64,000 bases of DNA from Lachnospiraceae bacterium KGMB03038 (GTDB lineage Bacteria > Bacillota > Clostridia > Lachnospirales > Lachnospiraceae), in NCBI GenBank assembly GCA_007361935.1, contig CP041667.1:2508501-2572500 (forward strand), in the 5' to 3' direction. The translations under genes and the position numbers were made by a program. This document shows, in pieces, positions 1 through 8,895 of the stretch (its first letter is position 1; every line of letters starts with the position of its first letter). The notes below the pieces were generated by a model. It saw nothing but the letters and a program-made list of their open reading frames with translations, was not told where the DNA came from and searched no databases.

Positions 1-30
1 ACCAAAATATGAGCAGAAGGGAGACCGGCC

Positions 31-384
31 ATGTCTTTTGATAAAAAACTAAAAACTTTACGGCTTGAAAATAACATGACCCAGGAATATCTTGCCCGCC
101 GTCTGAATGTAGCTCGTTCAACGATCGCAGGGTATGAAACCAAAAACCGCCAGCCCTCCCATGAGAAACTGACGGCTCTTGCCGGTCTTTTCCATGTTTC
201 CATAGACTATCTGCTGGATGAAAGCGAATCGGATGAGTCAGACTGCGCTCAGGAAACTTATTGCCCTAAGAACGAGCAGAAACTCATCGCCAGATACCGT
301 TCTCTATCTCTTCAGTCCAAGAAAGATCTGCTTTCCTATATCCATCTTCTGGAACTTAGAGACCGGGAACAGATCCGGACCTAA
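31..384 (+). CDS. XRE-family helix-turn-helix transcriptional regulator
   Basis: Cytoplasmic DNA-binding protein of 117 aa. Residues about 6-62 form a Cro/C1-type HTH domain, with LARRLNVARSTIAGYE as the helix-turn-helix and FHVSIDYLLD as the typical end of the domain. The acidic linker (ESESDESD) and the C-terminal helix (about residues 78-112) may serve dimerisation or ligand sensing. AGAAGGGAG lies 7-8 bases before the ATG and supports this start. The gene converges on the kinase gene downstream, and the two 3' ends overlap by 4 bases. The target operon is not visible, as the window begins just upstream. The family call is secure; the specific role is unknown. Confidence 0.9.
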   Translation: MSFDKKLKTLRLENNMTQEYLARRLNVARSTIAGYETKNRQPSHEKLTALAGLFHVSIDYLLDESESDESDCAQETYCPKNEQKLIARYRSLSLQSKKDLLSYIHLLELRDREQIRT

Positions 385-1352
385 ACATCCCCCTGTCCAC
401 GCAGCATCCTTTCAATCTCCGCCGGTTCCGGCATGGAACGGATCGCGCCCTTCTTCATTGTGATCAGAGCGGCTCCCGCATTAGCGTAAGAAAGGATCTC
501 TCCCAGCGTTTCTTCATTCAGATCTTTCATCCCATATTTCAGCAGGCCGTGGATGGCGCAGCCGCAGAAGGTATCGCCGGCCCCTGTGGTATCGACCGCC
601 CGGACCCGGAATCCGCTTCTTTCCACCTTAAGATCTTTGAAATAAGCCCTGCTTCCATCTTTTCCCATGGTCAGAAAGATCACCGGAATCTGGTACTTTT
701 CCTGGAGATAGCGAATTCCTTCCTCATAATCTTCCTTCCCTGATACGAACTGGATCTCATTATCTGAGATCTTCAACATATCACAGTACTGGAAGCCATA
801 CTCCATCATTGCCTTGGCCTCCTCCAGGGAATTCCATAAAGGCGGCCTTAAATTAGGATCGAAGGTAATGAGACATCCTGCCTCTTTGGCTGTCTTCAGC
901 GCCTTTTTCGTAGCTGTCCGCACCGGCTCGTCCGTCATTGACAGTGTGCCGAAATGAAAAACTTTAGAATTCCTGATCAGATCATAATCCACCTCATCTT
1001 CAGACAGCATCATATCCGCGCCGGGATTCCGGTAAAAAGAAAATTCCCGATCCCCATCCGGGAAGGTATGGACAAAGGCCAGCGTCGTATGGGTTTCCTC
1101 ATCCAGCACAAGGCCTTTGGAGCTGATGCCTAATTCCCCGATGGTCTCCTTTAACAGCCTTCCAAACTGATCCTTCCCTACTTTTCCAATAAACGCCGTC
1201 TTCCTGTCCAGTTTGTTGAGCATTGCCAGCACATTGCAGGGAGCACCTCCCGGACACGCCTCAAACAGTCCGTTTCCCTGCTCGCTCTGGCCGTTCTTTG
1301 GGAAATCCACCAGCAATTCTCCCAGCGCTGTCACATCATACATTTTCTCCAT
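381..1352 (-). CDS. PfkB-family carbohydrate kinase, probable fructokinase
   Basis: Soluble ATP-dependent sugar kinase of 323 aa, the usual size for ribokinase/fructokinase proteins. The N-terminal PfkB signature (GGAPCNVLAMLNKL, about residues 35-48) and the C-terminal signature with the catalytic Asp (DTTGAGDTFCG, about residues 254-264) are both intact. The overall pattern (ALGELLVDF start, FDPNLRPPLW) resembles fructokinases rather than ribokinases, so fructose to fructose-6-phosphate is the likely reaction. AGGAGGGG sits 6 bases before the ATG. No sugar transporter or glycosidase flanks it, so the substrate is inferred from family resemblance only. Confidence 0.85.
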   Translation of the reverse strand: MEKMYDVTALGELLVDFPKNGQSEQGNGLFEACPGGAPCNVLAMLNKLDRKTAFIGKVGKDQFGRLLKETIGELGISSKGLVLDEETHTTLAFVHTFPDGDREFSFYRNPGADMMLSEDEVDYDLIRNSKVFHFGTLSMTDEPVRTATKKALKTAKEAGCLITFDPNLRPPLWNSLEEAKAMMEYGFQYCDMLKISDNEIQFVSGKEDYEEGIRYLQEKYQIPVIFLTMGKDGSRAYFKDLKVERSGFRVRAVDTTGAGDTFCGCAIHGLLKYGMKDLNEETLGEILSYANAGAALITMKKGAIRSMPEPAEIERMLRGQGDV

Positions 1353-1376
1353 GATCTACCCCTCCTGTTTTTCTCT

Positions 1377-2225
1377 CTAATCATCCCCCAGTTTGGACGC
1401 AATGAACCATCCGATCCCAAACGCCGCTGCTCCAGTCACGATCGCCAGAACGGAGAAGCCGCTCCAGTCTGTCTTTAAGAGGATCGCGATCGGGGAAGCC
1501 AGGATCAATCCCAGTATCGCCCAGTAAGCATGAGTCTCGGCACGCTGAAAAATAAACTCAATAATCTTGGCGATCAGAAAGATTCCCAGGATCACTCCGA
1601 TCCCAAAAGGAACCAATATCAGCATGTTCTCCACGATCACCGGCATATCCAAAGACAACGCCGCTTCTACGAAGTCGTTGATACTTTCCAGTATCGTATT
1701 ATAATATCCCAGGACCATCAGCATCATAGACCCGCTGACTCCAGGCACCACCATGGTTGCCGCGGCGATCACTCCCACGATCAAAAGTTTCAGAACATTG
1801 ATCAAGCTGAAACTAACGTCCGCCGCCGCCCCTTCTGCCTCTCCCATGAGAGCCATTCCCACTACGATCAGGAAAAACACCAGAAATGCCGCGATCATTC
1901 CCGGCTTTATGGTTTTCCCCTTGACATGGGTGAAAATGAACGGTACGCTGCCCGCGATCAATCCGCAGAATAGCAAATTCGTCTGGATCGGAAACATAGC
2001 GAAACAAAATTCCAAGATCCGTGCCGCCACAATGATCGCCGCCGCGATCCCGATAAAGATCGGAAGCATAAAGCGCACGCTTTCCTTAAATTCTTTCCGC
2101 AGATGGGTGATCGCGTGGATCAGTTTGTCATAGATCCCCATCGCTACCATCATCGTACCGCCGCTGACTCCCGGAATGATATTCGCGATTCCGATCACAA
2201 GCCCTTGAAGTATTTTTTTGAGCAT
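1377..2225 (-). CDS. DUF368 membrane protein, probable undecaprenyl-phosphate flippase family
   Basis: Polytopic membrane protein of 282 aa with about eight hydrophobic segments. It carries the family's two inverted half-motifs, IIPGVSGGTMMVAMGIYD near residue 17 and VVPGVSGSMMLMVLGYYN near residue 160, as expected for an internally duplicated transporter fold. DUF368 proteins have been linked to recycling of the undecaprenyl-phosphate carrier lipid across the membrane, which serves cell-wall synthesis. The gene lies 24 bases upstream of the kinase gene and 16 bases downstream of hisC on the same strand, so a shared transcript is possible. Biochemical role is by family, not shown here. Confidence 0.85.
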   Translation of the reverse strand: MLKKILQGLVIGIANIIPGVSGGTMMVAMGIYDKLIHAITHLRKEFKESVRFMLPIFIGIAAAIIVAARILEFCFAMFPIQTNLLFCGLIAGSVPFIFTHVKGKTIKPGMIAAFLVFFLIVVGMALMGEAEGAAADVSFSLINVLKLLIVGVIAAATMVVPGVSGSMMLMVLGYYNTILESINDFVEAALSLDMPVIVENMLILVPFGIGVILGIFLIAKIIEFIFQRAETHAYWAILGLILASPIAILLKTDWSGFSVLAIVTGAAAFGIGWFIASKLGDD

Positions 2226-2241
2226 TCTCTAAAAATCTCCT

Positions 2242-3297
2242 TTACCCTTTTATATATTCTCTCAAAAATCCAAATAGTTTCTCCATCTCTTCTCTCGTAC
2301 CAATGGTGACTCTCAAATAGTCCTCAATCCGGCTGCCGCCCCAGAATCGGACGTAGATTCCCTGCTCTCTCAGGGCCTGGAACAATTCTTGGCCCGAATA
2401 CTCCGGATGGGTGACAAACAGGAAATTGGCCTTCGAATCCAGATATCGGAATCCCAGTTTGGTAAATTCCGCCTTGGCCCATTCTCTGGTATCTACGATC
2501 TTCCGGATGGTCTCTTCAAAATAATCCCGGTCCGCAAGGGCCGCCGTACCGCAGGCAAGAGCCGCCTGATTCATAGTATAAGAATTGAAAGAAAACTTGG
2601 CATCCATCAGATACCGGATCAGGGCGGGACTGGCAATAGCGTATCCGATACGCATTCCCGCCATAGACCGGGCCTTGGAGAAAGTCTGGACTACGATCAG
2701 ATTGTCATAGCCGTTCAGCAGTTCCAAAGCGGAACAGCCGCCAAAATCAATATACGCCTCATCTACGATCACGATCACATCCCGATTGTGATCCAGGATA
2801 TCTCTGATCGTATCCAGGTCTTCACAGATCCCTGTGGGCGCATTGGGGTTTGGAAAGATAACGCCGCCGTTCGGCTTGTAATAATCTTCTTTTACCAGCC
2901 GGAACTCCTTGTCCAGCGGCTGACACTCATAGGGGATCCCGTAAAGATCCGCCCATACCTTATAAAAGGAATAGGTAATGTCCGGGAAAAGGATAGGCTT
3001 TTCTGAATTAAAAAACGTCAGAAAGCACATGGAGAGCACATCGTCCGAACCAACTCCCACAAACACCTGATCCTCTCCCACATTGTACCAGTCCGAAAGC
3101 GCCCGCGTCAGTTTCCGGCAGTCTGGATCCGGATAGAGCCGCTGAAGATCTGTGTCCATCTCAAGCAAAGCTTTTTTCACGCCTGGCGCCGGCGGATAAG
3201 GATTTTCATTGGTATTTAGTTTGATCACCGGATGCTGGGGCTGTTCCCCCGGCACATACGGCTGTACTTTCCGAATATTTTTCTCAAATACTTTCAT
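2242..3297 (-). CDS. hisC: Histidinol-phosphate aminotransferase
   Basis: PLP-dependent class-I/II aminotransferase of 351 aa converting imidazole acetol phosphate and glutamate to histidinol phosphate. Visible features are the TNENPYPP N-terminal substrate loop, the NPNAPTG motif, IVDEAYIDFGG holding the PLP-binding Asp/Tyr, and TFSKARSMAGMRIGYA with the Schiff-base Lys. The start is set at the ATG preceded by AGGGGA; a longer frame exists upstream but lacks a ribosome binding site. No other his genes are nearby, so it may be a detached hisC or act on a related aromatic substrate. The next gene upstream is a second aminotransferase. Confidence 0.87.
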   Translation of the reverse strand: MKVFEKNIRKVQPYVPGEQPQHPVIKLNTNENPYPPAPGVKKALLEMDTDLQRLYPDPDCRKLTRALSDWYNVGEDQVFVGVGSDDVLSMCFLTFFNSEKPILFPDITYSFYKVWADLYGIPYECQPLDKEFRLVKEDYYKPNGGVIFPNPNAPTGICEDLDTIRDILDHNRDVIVIVDEAYIDFGGCSALELLNGYDNLIVVQTFSKARSMAGMRIGYAIASPALIRYLMDAKFSFNSYTMNQAALACGTAALADRDYFEETIRKIVDTREWAKAEFTKLGFRYLDSKANFLFVTHPEYSGQELFQALREQGIYVRFWGGSRIEDYLRVTIGTREEMEKLFGFLREYIKG

Positions 3298-3321
3298 GAT
3301 CCAATTCCCCTGTCTATACAC

Positions 3322-4509
3322 TTAGAAATATTCTTTCGCCAGTTCCCGGAATTTGGGAAGGGAGTTGACGATCGTTTCATAGGAGACACAATAGGCGATC
3401 CGCACATATCCCGGACACGCGAAAGAACTTCCCGGAACCAGAAGAATGTTGTATTTCTTCGCCGCCGCGCAGAATTCTTTCTCATCTTCTATTGGGGATT
3501 TCATAAAAAGATAGAACGCGCCTTCCGGTTTGATACAGGTAAAACCGCACTCCGTCAATCCGTTATATAAAGTTTCTCTATTTCTGTCATAATAAGATAC
3601 ATCCGTCTTCTCATGGATACATTTGGCAACTACCTTCTGCTGAAGGGTAGGCGCATTGACAAAGCCCAAGATCCTGGTAGCCACGTTGGCCGCCGTCAAA
3701 AGATCCGCGCTGTCTTTCACTTCATCCGGAATCACCAGATAACCGATCCGCTCTCCCGGAAGGGAAAGAGACTTACTGTAAGAATATCCCACGATCGTAT
3801 TGGCATAATACTTGGTCAGATATGGCACTTCCGCCCCGTCATAGACCAGCTCCCGGTAGGGCTCGTCTGAGATCAGATAAATCTCTGTTCCATATTCCTG
3901 CTGTTTCTGTTCCATAATAGCCGCCAGCTTCTTGATGGTATCCTCAGAGTAGACCACTCCCGTCGGATTGTTGGGCGTATTGATGATCACCGCTTTCGTC
4001 TTCGGTGTGATCTTGGCCTCAAACTCATCTAATTTGGGCTGGAAGGTCTCTGTATCCGGGGAAATCTCCACTAAAACCCCATCATAATTGCTGGTATAAG
4101 CACGATACTCTCCAAAGTACGGGGCAAACGTGATCACCTCATCTCCCGGATTGATCAGGCTTTTGAGGATCACATTCAGGCCTCCTGCCGCCCCCACCGT
4201 CATGATGATGTTCTTCCCCTCAAAATGAGTGCCAAAACGTTCATTTAAAGAGTCGGCCACCGTCTGCCGTACGTCAGCGTACCCGCTGTTGCTGTTGGTA
4301 TACCCGTGGAGCACCAGCGGGTCGTCCTCATCCAAAAGCTCTATAATGGCTTTCTTAACCGCTTCCGGCGCCGGCACATTGGGATTGCCAAGACTGAAAT
4401 CAAATACATTTTCCGCCCCGTAGATACCTGCCAGACGGTTTCCTTCCTCGAACATTGCCCGGATGGCAGAACTATTTGCCACCAGTCCTTTCATTTTCTC
4501 TGCTATCAT
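3322..4509 (-). CDS. Class I pyridoxal phosphate-dependent aminotransferase
   Basis: Soluble aminotransferase of 395 aa, fold-type I. It shows FSLGNPNVPAPEAV near the N-terminus, a GAAGGLN cofactor phosphate loop, NTPNNPTGVVYS, ISDEPYREL with the PLP-contacting Asp and Tyr, and YSYSKSLSLPGERIGY containing the catalytic Lys. The closing CPGYVRIAYC segment carries the substrate carboxylate-binding Arg. The overall look matches aspartate/aromatic aminotransferase-like enzymes of Clostridia. It precedes hisC by 24 bases on the same strand. The amino acid substrate cannot be fixed from sequence. Confidence 0.88.
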   Translation of the reverse strand: MIAEKMKGLVANSSAIRAMFEEGNRLAGIYGAENVFDFSLGNPNVPAPEAVKKAIIELLDEDDPLVLHGYTNSNSGYADVRQTVADSLNERFGTHFEGKNIIMTVGAAGGLNVILKSLINPGDEVITFAPYFGEYRAYTSNYDGVLVEISPDTETFQPKLDEFEAKITPKTKAVIINTPNNPTGVVYSEDTIKKLAAIMEQKQQEYGTEIYLISDEPYRELVYDGAEVPYLTKYYANTIVGYSYSKSLSLPGERIGYLVIPDEVKDSADLLTAANVATRILGFVNAPTLQQKVVAKCIHEKTDVSYYDRNRETLYNGLTECGFTCIKPEGAFYLFMKSPIEDEKEFCAAAKKYNILLVPGSSFACPGYVRIAYCVSYETIVNSLPKFRELAKEYF

Positions 4510-4512
4510 CGC

Positions 4513-5421
4513 TTATCTCTCCTTTTCTGCAACAGTTCCTTTTTCTACCATAAATGCCGGACGGTAGGAAAGCTTGGCTTTCCTGAGTCCTTCCGAACCT
4601 GTGTCTTCCTCCCGGTTGATATACTGGTACTCCCTGCATTCATGTTCCGCGAACTGCTGGTTGATCATAGTATACGCTCCAGGTACTTCCGCGAACGCTT
4701 TCTCAATATGGACCACAAAAGTATCCGAACAAATCGGCTCTCCTAAAGTAAACGCTACGATCTGGCCGTCCACGCGGAGAAGTCCGCCTTTCAGCTCCAG
4801 CTCCTCAAACAGCCGCAGCGCGTTGAGGGTTACGCACATTTCCGCGTTTTTTTCTTCATCCTCATCACAGCCATTATCCTTTCTCCATTTCAGAGCCATC
4901 TGAAAACACTCTTCCAGATTCTCTCTGCGGATCGGCTCGTAGCTCCAGCGCCCTTCGTACAGGTTCTTAAACTTATTGATATGATTTCTCTTTCCATGGA
5001 GCTTTTTCCCGGACAGAGTGATCAGTTTCTCCGACTCATAGACGTAATCCGCCTGATCCCGGTCGTACTCCACCTGGAACCTTCCCGGATACCACTGTTC
5101 CAGCCGTTCAAAATCGCTGGGCGTCACATTGTACATACGAAACGGGAAGCCTGCCCGCCGGCTGAATTCCATCATCTCTTCCAGGGCGTTTTTCACAGCT
5201 TCATCCTCTCCCGCCGGGAACGCGTAGGACAGATGGCTGTCATTCTGACTCTTAAACACCAGCGCTCCCTCAATGACCGCCCATTTGACCGGGTACTGCC
5301 GGGACCATAAAAACACGTTTACAAAAGTCCTCTCACAGCTCCTGCTGGTATGGTGCTTAAAATAATGAGAAATGATTTCCTTATCTTCTAATTCTGCTTT
5401 TTTAAATTGACTCTCTTCCAT
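4513..5421 (-). CDS. DUF2156 (phosphatidylglycerol lysyltransferase C-terminal-like) protein
   Basis: Cytosolic protein of 302 aa resembling the GNAT-type acyltransferase domain of DUF2156/LPG-synthase C-terminal proteins, without the membrane flippase half of MprF. Typical pieces are RSCERTFVNVFLWS near the N-terminus, KNHINKFK-like GKRNHINKFKNLY near residue 145 and a YQYINREEDTGSEGLRKAKLSYRP closing region (split here: YINREEDTG, then LRKAKLSYRP). GAAGGA 9 bases before the chosen ATG decides this start over a longer frame. It begins an apparent transcript into the aminotransferases, with a promoter directly upstream. Possible roles are aminoacyl or acyl transfer; function is unproven. Confidence 0.78.
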   Translation of the reverse strand: MEESQFKKAELEDKEIISHYFKHHTSRSCERTFVNVFLWSRQYPVKWAVIEGALVFKSQNDSHLSYAFPAGEDEAVKNALEEMMEFSRRAGFPFRMYNVTPSDFERLEQWYPGRFQVEYDRDQADYVYESEKLITLSGKKLHGKRNHINKFKNLYEGRWSYEPIRRENLEECFQMALKWRKDNGCDEDEEKNAEMCVTLNALRLFEELELKGGLLRVDGQIVAFTLGEPICSDTFVVHIEKAFAEVPGAYTMINQQFAEHECREYQYINREEDTGSEGLRKAKLSYRPAFMVEKGTVAEKER

Positions 5422-5467
5422 GTCTTTTCCTTCTATTGATTCTATATCTTTTCGGTACACGTGTTTT

Positions 5468-5496
5468 AGTATACCATTTTCTCCCACATCTTACAA
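5468..5496 (-). promoter_or_regulatory. Sigma-A type promoter for the DUF2156 gene
   Basis: On the minus strand -35 TTGTAA, a 17-base spacer and -10 TATACT lie 47 bases upstream of the DUF2156 start. The -35 box overlaps the first bases of the palindromic repeat at 5494, so the repeat insertion borders or helped form this promoter. Confidence 0.6.
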
Positions 5497-5560
5497 TCGG
5501 GGCCGGGGGATTTTTAAAAATCCCCCGGCCCCGATTGAAAATGCCCTGTCCCTTTTTAGT
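5494..5560 (+). repeat. Palindromic repeat with conserved tail, copy A
   Basis: A perfect 22+22-base palindrome with no loop (5494-5537; centre GGATTTTTAAAAATCC, outer arms rich in GGGGCC) is followed by the tail GAAAATGCCCTGTCCCTTTTTA. A second copy lies at 23124-23190 with the same tail. The arms differ at two adjacent bases and both changes are compensated in the opposite arm. It sits 5 bases from the stop codon of the minus-strand M24 peptidase gene and probably also acts as its transcription terminator. It looks like a small non-autonomous mobile repeat; the family is not one I can name. Confidence 0.8.
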
Positions 5561-5564
5561 AACG

Positions 5565-6641
5565 TTAAATAATTTTTAATTCTTTTGTATAATGAGTAAG
5601 TACCTCACAACCATCTTTTGTAATCAGCACCAGATCTTCAATCCGCACGCCGATTCCTTCTTCTCTCAGATAAATTCCCGGCTCTACGGAAAAAAACTGG
5701 CCCGGACGGATAATCTCCTGATTGACCGCCGACACGTCCCCGGTCTCATGGGGTTCGATCCCGATCGAATGTCCGGTCCTGTGTGTAAAATATGGCCCAT
5801 ACCCTTTTTCTTCAATATAACTCCTGCAGGCATGATCCACATCGCACATGCGGTTCCCCGGCTTTGCGGCCGCAATCCCGCGGATCTGTGCTTCTCTGAC
5901 GATCTCATAGATCTCACGCGCTTTTTCCGATACTTCTCCGAGAAATACCGTTCTTGTCATATCAGAGCAATATCCATTGAGATTGCCGCCGATGTCAAAG
6001 AGCACACAGTCACCTTGTTTCCCTTTGGTGTTATCCGTCACATGGTGGGGATCCGCGCAGCCCTTCCCATAAGCTGTGATCGGCTTATAGATTGTTTTGG
6101 AATGGCCGCTTTCTTCGTATAGCTTACAGGCAATCTCATTCAGCTCTGTCTCTGTGTATCCTTTATTCGCCTGCTCGACCAGTTTCGCCATGATTTGGTC
6201 ATTGGCCCTGGCAGCCGCCCGCATAAGCTCCTGTTCTTCCTCGTCTTTGATCAGACGCACGCCGTCCACGATACTGGAGCCATTGACATAACCGCTGGCC
6301 CCGTTAAGCTCCTGCAGCCTTAACAGGAACCGGGACGGCCATACCTTATCCACTCCGATCACTTTATCCCGCTCTGTCAGGCGAGCGATGATCTCTACCG
6401 GGTCCTCCACATCGTCATACCATACCAGTTCCACGCCCAGATCTTCCTTCTGCGGAAACAGACGGTTGATCACCAGCTTATGTCCCCCGTTCACATTCAG
6501 ATACAGGGCAAGGAGCCGTTCCCCCGGCATGATCCACTTCCCTGTCAGATAAAAGATAGAAGCCGGGTCTGTGATAAGTAACTGGGGAACCTTCCGTTTG
6601 CCCATCTCGTCCAGTATCCGGTTTAACCTTGCGTTATTCAT
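5565..6641 (-). CDS. M24-family Xaa-Pro aminopeptidase-like hydrolase
   Basis: Soluble metallopeptidase of 358 aa with a creatinase-type N-terminal domain (about 1-125) and a pita-bread M24 domain. All five metal ligands are visible: the two Asp in DIGGNLNGYCSDMTRT, the His in HRTGHSIGIEPHE, the Glu in EPGIYLREEG and the Glu in VRIEDLVLIT. The ATG is preceded by GGGAGG at 8 bases and overlaps the end of the cysteine desulfidase gene by 8 bases, so translation is coupled. As the last gene of the operon it probably cleaves a Pro-containing or Xaa-amino-acid conjugate that enters the same pathway. Confidence 0.87.
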   Translation of the reverse strand: MNNARLNRILDEMGKRKVPQLLITDPASIFYLTGKWIMPGERLLALYLNVNGGHKLVINRLFPQKEDLGVELVWYDDVEDPVEIIARLTERDKVIGVDKVWPSRFLLRLQELNGASGYVNGSSIVDGVRLIKDEEEQELMRAAARANDQIMAKLVEQANKGYTETELNEIACKLYEESGHSKTIYKPITAYGKGCADPHHVTDNTKGKQGDCVLFDIGGNLNGYCSDMTRTVFLGEVSEKAREIYEIVREAQIRGIAAAKPGNRMCDVDHACRSYIEEKGYGPYFTHRTGHSIGIEPHETGDVSAVNQEIIRPGQFFSVEPGIYLREEGIGVRIEDLVLITKDGCEVLTHYTKELKII

Positions 6642-7926
6642 GCGCTCCACCTCCCGCGAGCATCATCTTGATGATCTCCGTATTGGTTTCTTTCATGCCG
6701 ACTCTTCCCAAATATCCCACATTCGAAATGGTAGCTTCCACACCTTTCGTCACGATCCCGTCGCCCGCGTAAAACTGCTGGCCGTTCTGGTACATTTGAT
6801 ACCCCAGGATCCCTGCTTCCACCGACTGGGCAATCTTGGCCGCGCAGGAAGCCTTTGCTCCGTCGCACACGATCCCTGACGTAATTGCAAGAGCGTTCAC
6901 CAAGGTATGGATGATCGTCTCATAATCTCCGCCGCACAGATATGCGATCCCTGTTCCCGCTGCCGCTCCGGCGCTTACCGCTCCGCAGTAGGCAGACAGC
7001 CTTCCGATCCCTGTCTTCTGATGGATGGCCGTCAGGTTGGAAAGGGCCAGCGCCCGCAGGCAGGTCTCTTCGTCCGCCTGAAGTTCTTTGGCATACTCCA
7101 GGACCGGCAGGGAACAAGTCATTCCCTGATTCCCGCTTCCTGCGTTGATTACTACCGGCAACTCACAGCCATTCATTCTCGCGTCCGACCCAGCGGCCGC
7201 CATAGCCTTTGCCCTGTTCTGCACTCCGTCCCCGCCGCTTTTTAACAGGATCTTCCCAATATTTGCCCCGTAGTCTCCTTTCAGACCTTCCTGGGCGATA
7301 GCTGTATTATAATCCGCCTGCCTTGTCAGAAGTTCCCGGATATCCTGGATTTCCACAGACTGCACAAAGTCCCAGATATCCTCCATGTTCAGAAGACTTC
7401 TGTCCGTCTCAGGATCCTCCTCACCTTCTGTATGATCTGCGGCAAATAAAACTTCCCCGTCTTTCTCGATCCGAACGATATTCGTATGATAATCGGTAAT
7501 GCGCACCATGGCGCTGTCTTTCCCATTATATTCTGCAACGATCAGATCAAATACCTCCCCGTCTTCCAGATGCTCCACGTGGATCGGTACTTGTTCCAGA
7601 AAATCTTTGATCTGGGGAATCTTTTCCCCGGAAATGCCGGCAAGCACTTCCAGCTTTTTCCCGGCGTCTCCCGCCACGATCCCGGCTGCCGCTGCCGCCG
7701 GAATCCCTTTCATCTTCCCGGTGTTGGGAACGATCACGCTCTTTACATTTTTAATGATACTTCCGCTGGCCCGGATCTCTACCCGGTCCGGCGCCGCTCC
7801 CAGGACTTCCCTTGCCCGCGCGGCGGCATAGGCAAGGGCGATCGGTTCCGTACATCCCATTGCCGGCACCAGTTCTTCTTCCAGGATCCTGATATAGGCC
7901 TGGTATTTTTCATCTGTCCGTTTCAT
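6634..7926 (-). CDS. cyuA: L-cysteine desulfidase, CyuA/UPF0597 (serine dehydratase alpha-like) family
   Basis: Cytosolic Fe-S enzyme of 430 aa that, in this family, splits L-cysteine to pyruvate, sulfide and ammonia. The N-terminal GCTEPIALAYAAA motif, the GSGNQGMT loop and CDGAKASCAAK near residue 350 supply the conserved Cys ligands. AGGAGG 7 bases before the ATG sets the start. It is downstream of an AEC transporter and an ATC hydrolase-like gene, which makes cysteine a plausible true intermediate. Some members of the family may act on serine or related compounds, so the symbol rests on family and context. Confidence 0.82.
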   Translation of the reverse strand: MKRTDEKYQAYIRILEEELVPAMGCTEPIALAYAAARAREVLGAAPDRVEIRASGSIIKNVKSVIVPNTGKMKGIPAAAAAGIVAGDAGKKLEVLAGISGEKIPQIKDFLEQVPIHVEHLEDGEVFDLIVAEYNGKDSAMVRITDYHTNIVRIEKDGEVLFAADHTEGEEDPETDRSLLNMEDIWDFVQSVEIQDIRELLTRQADYNTAIAQEGLKGDYGANIGKILLKSGGDGVQNRAKAMAAAGSDARMNGCELPVVINAGSGNQGMTCSLPVLEYAKELQADEETCLRALALSNLTAIHQKTGIGRLSAYCGAVSAGAAAGTGIAYLCGGDYETIIHTLVNALAITSGIVCDGAKASCAAKIAQSVEAGILGYQMYQNGQQFYAGDGIVTKGVEATISNVGYLGRVGMKETNTEIIKMMLAGGGAHE

Positions 7927-7939
7927 TATGCCTTTCCTC

Positions 7940-8878
7940 CTATACAAGTAAATATTGCAGAACCCAGAAGACTGTCGGAAGTGTCACGGCAGAGCAGACT
8001 GTGGTCACGACAATGCTGCCCATCGCGCAGTCTCCATCTGCCCCATACCCTTTTGCCATTATTACGACTGCTGACATCGTAGGCATTCCTGCTATAAGCG
8101 CCACCGTCACGCCTAGATTTTTATCCAGCAGAAACTGCTCTAGCAGAAGATAAAGCAAAATTGGGATCAAACACATCTTAATTCCCACGATTCCGTACAG
8201 CTCTTTTTGGGTTATATATTTTCGGATATCCGCGCAGGCAAACAGACCGCCCAGATAGATCATAGCCATCGGCGTCGCTCCGGTAGTTATTTTTTGCAGC
8301 GCGCTATCCAGGATTTCCGGGACTGGCACCATGCCTATCACACAGACTACCGCCAAAACAATCGACACCGAGGCAGGGTTGAGCAACTTCCAGGGATTAA
8401 ATCTTTCCTCTTTAGAAGATGTGAGCAGTTTCACTCCCACCGTCCATAAAGTCAGTTGGTCTATGATCAAAAAAATAGAAATATACAGCATTCCTTTTTC
8501 CGGGAAAATGCTGGTAATGATCGGAATTCCCATAAATCCAATATTCCCGAACATTGCAAGAGCCTGATATACGCCCTTTTGCTCTGCTTTGATCCTGAAT
8601 AAGCAGGTCATTCCTTTTGCCGCGCCAAACATAAATATATAAAATACAACAGCAAGTAAAAGAATCGGAAAGGATGAAAGCAGATCTGCCCGGTCCACAT
8701 TGTGGACAATACTTGTAAAGTTCATGACCGGCAATGCCATTTTTAGGACAAAACGCGAGATTGCTTCCAGAGAAACCGCATCCAGCACTCCCGATTTCAC
8801 CATGATGACGCCAATGATGATATAGATCGCAAATAAACCGATCTGTTCTATCAGAATCCCAAAGATATCCACTTCCAT
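7940..8878 (-). CDS. AEC-family (auxin efflux carrier-like) transporter
   Basis: Integral membrane protein of 312 aa with about ten transmembrane segments in two halves, as in the AEC/malonate-transporter family. The N-terminal stretch (IGLFAIYIIIGVIMVKSGVL) and the half-membrane break ALPVMNFTSIV are typical. Members carry small organic acids or amino-acid derivatives. Placed 13 bases before the cysteine desulfidase gene and 17 after the ATC hydrolase-like gene, it probably imports the operon's substrate or exports a product. Substrate unknown. Confidence 0.85.
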   Translation of the reverse strand: MEVDIFGILIEQIGLFAIYIIIGVIMVKSGVLDAVSLEAISRFVLKMALPVMNFTSIVHNVDRADLLSSFPILLLAVVFYIFMFGAAKGMTCLFRIKAEQKGVYQALAMFGNIGFMGIPIITSIFPEKGMLYISIFLIIDQLTLWTVGVKLLTSSKEERFNPWKLLNPASVSIVLAVVCVIGMVPVPEILDSALQKITTGATPMAMIYLGGLFACADIRKYITQKELYGIVGIKMCLIPILLYLLLEQFLLDKNLGVTVALIAGMPTMSAVVIMAKGYGADGDCAMGSIVVTTVCSAVTLPTVFWVLQYLLV

Positions 8879-8895
8879 TTCCTTTCTTTTCAGTA

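Noticed and set aside
1530..2133. Plus-strand open frames opposite the DUF368 gene
   Set aside because: His/Asp/Arg-rich translations with no ribosome binding site, wholly antisense to a well-supported membrane protein gene.
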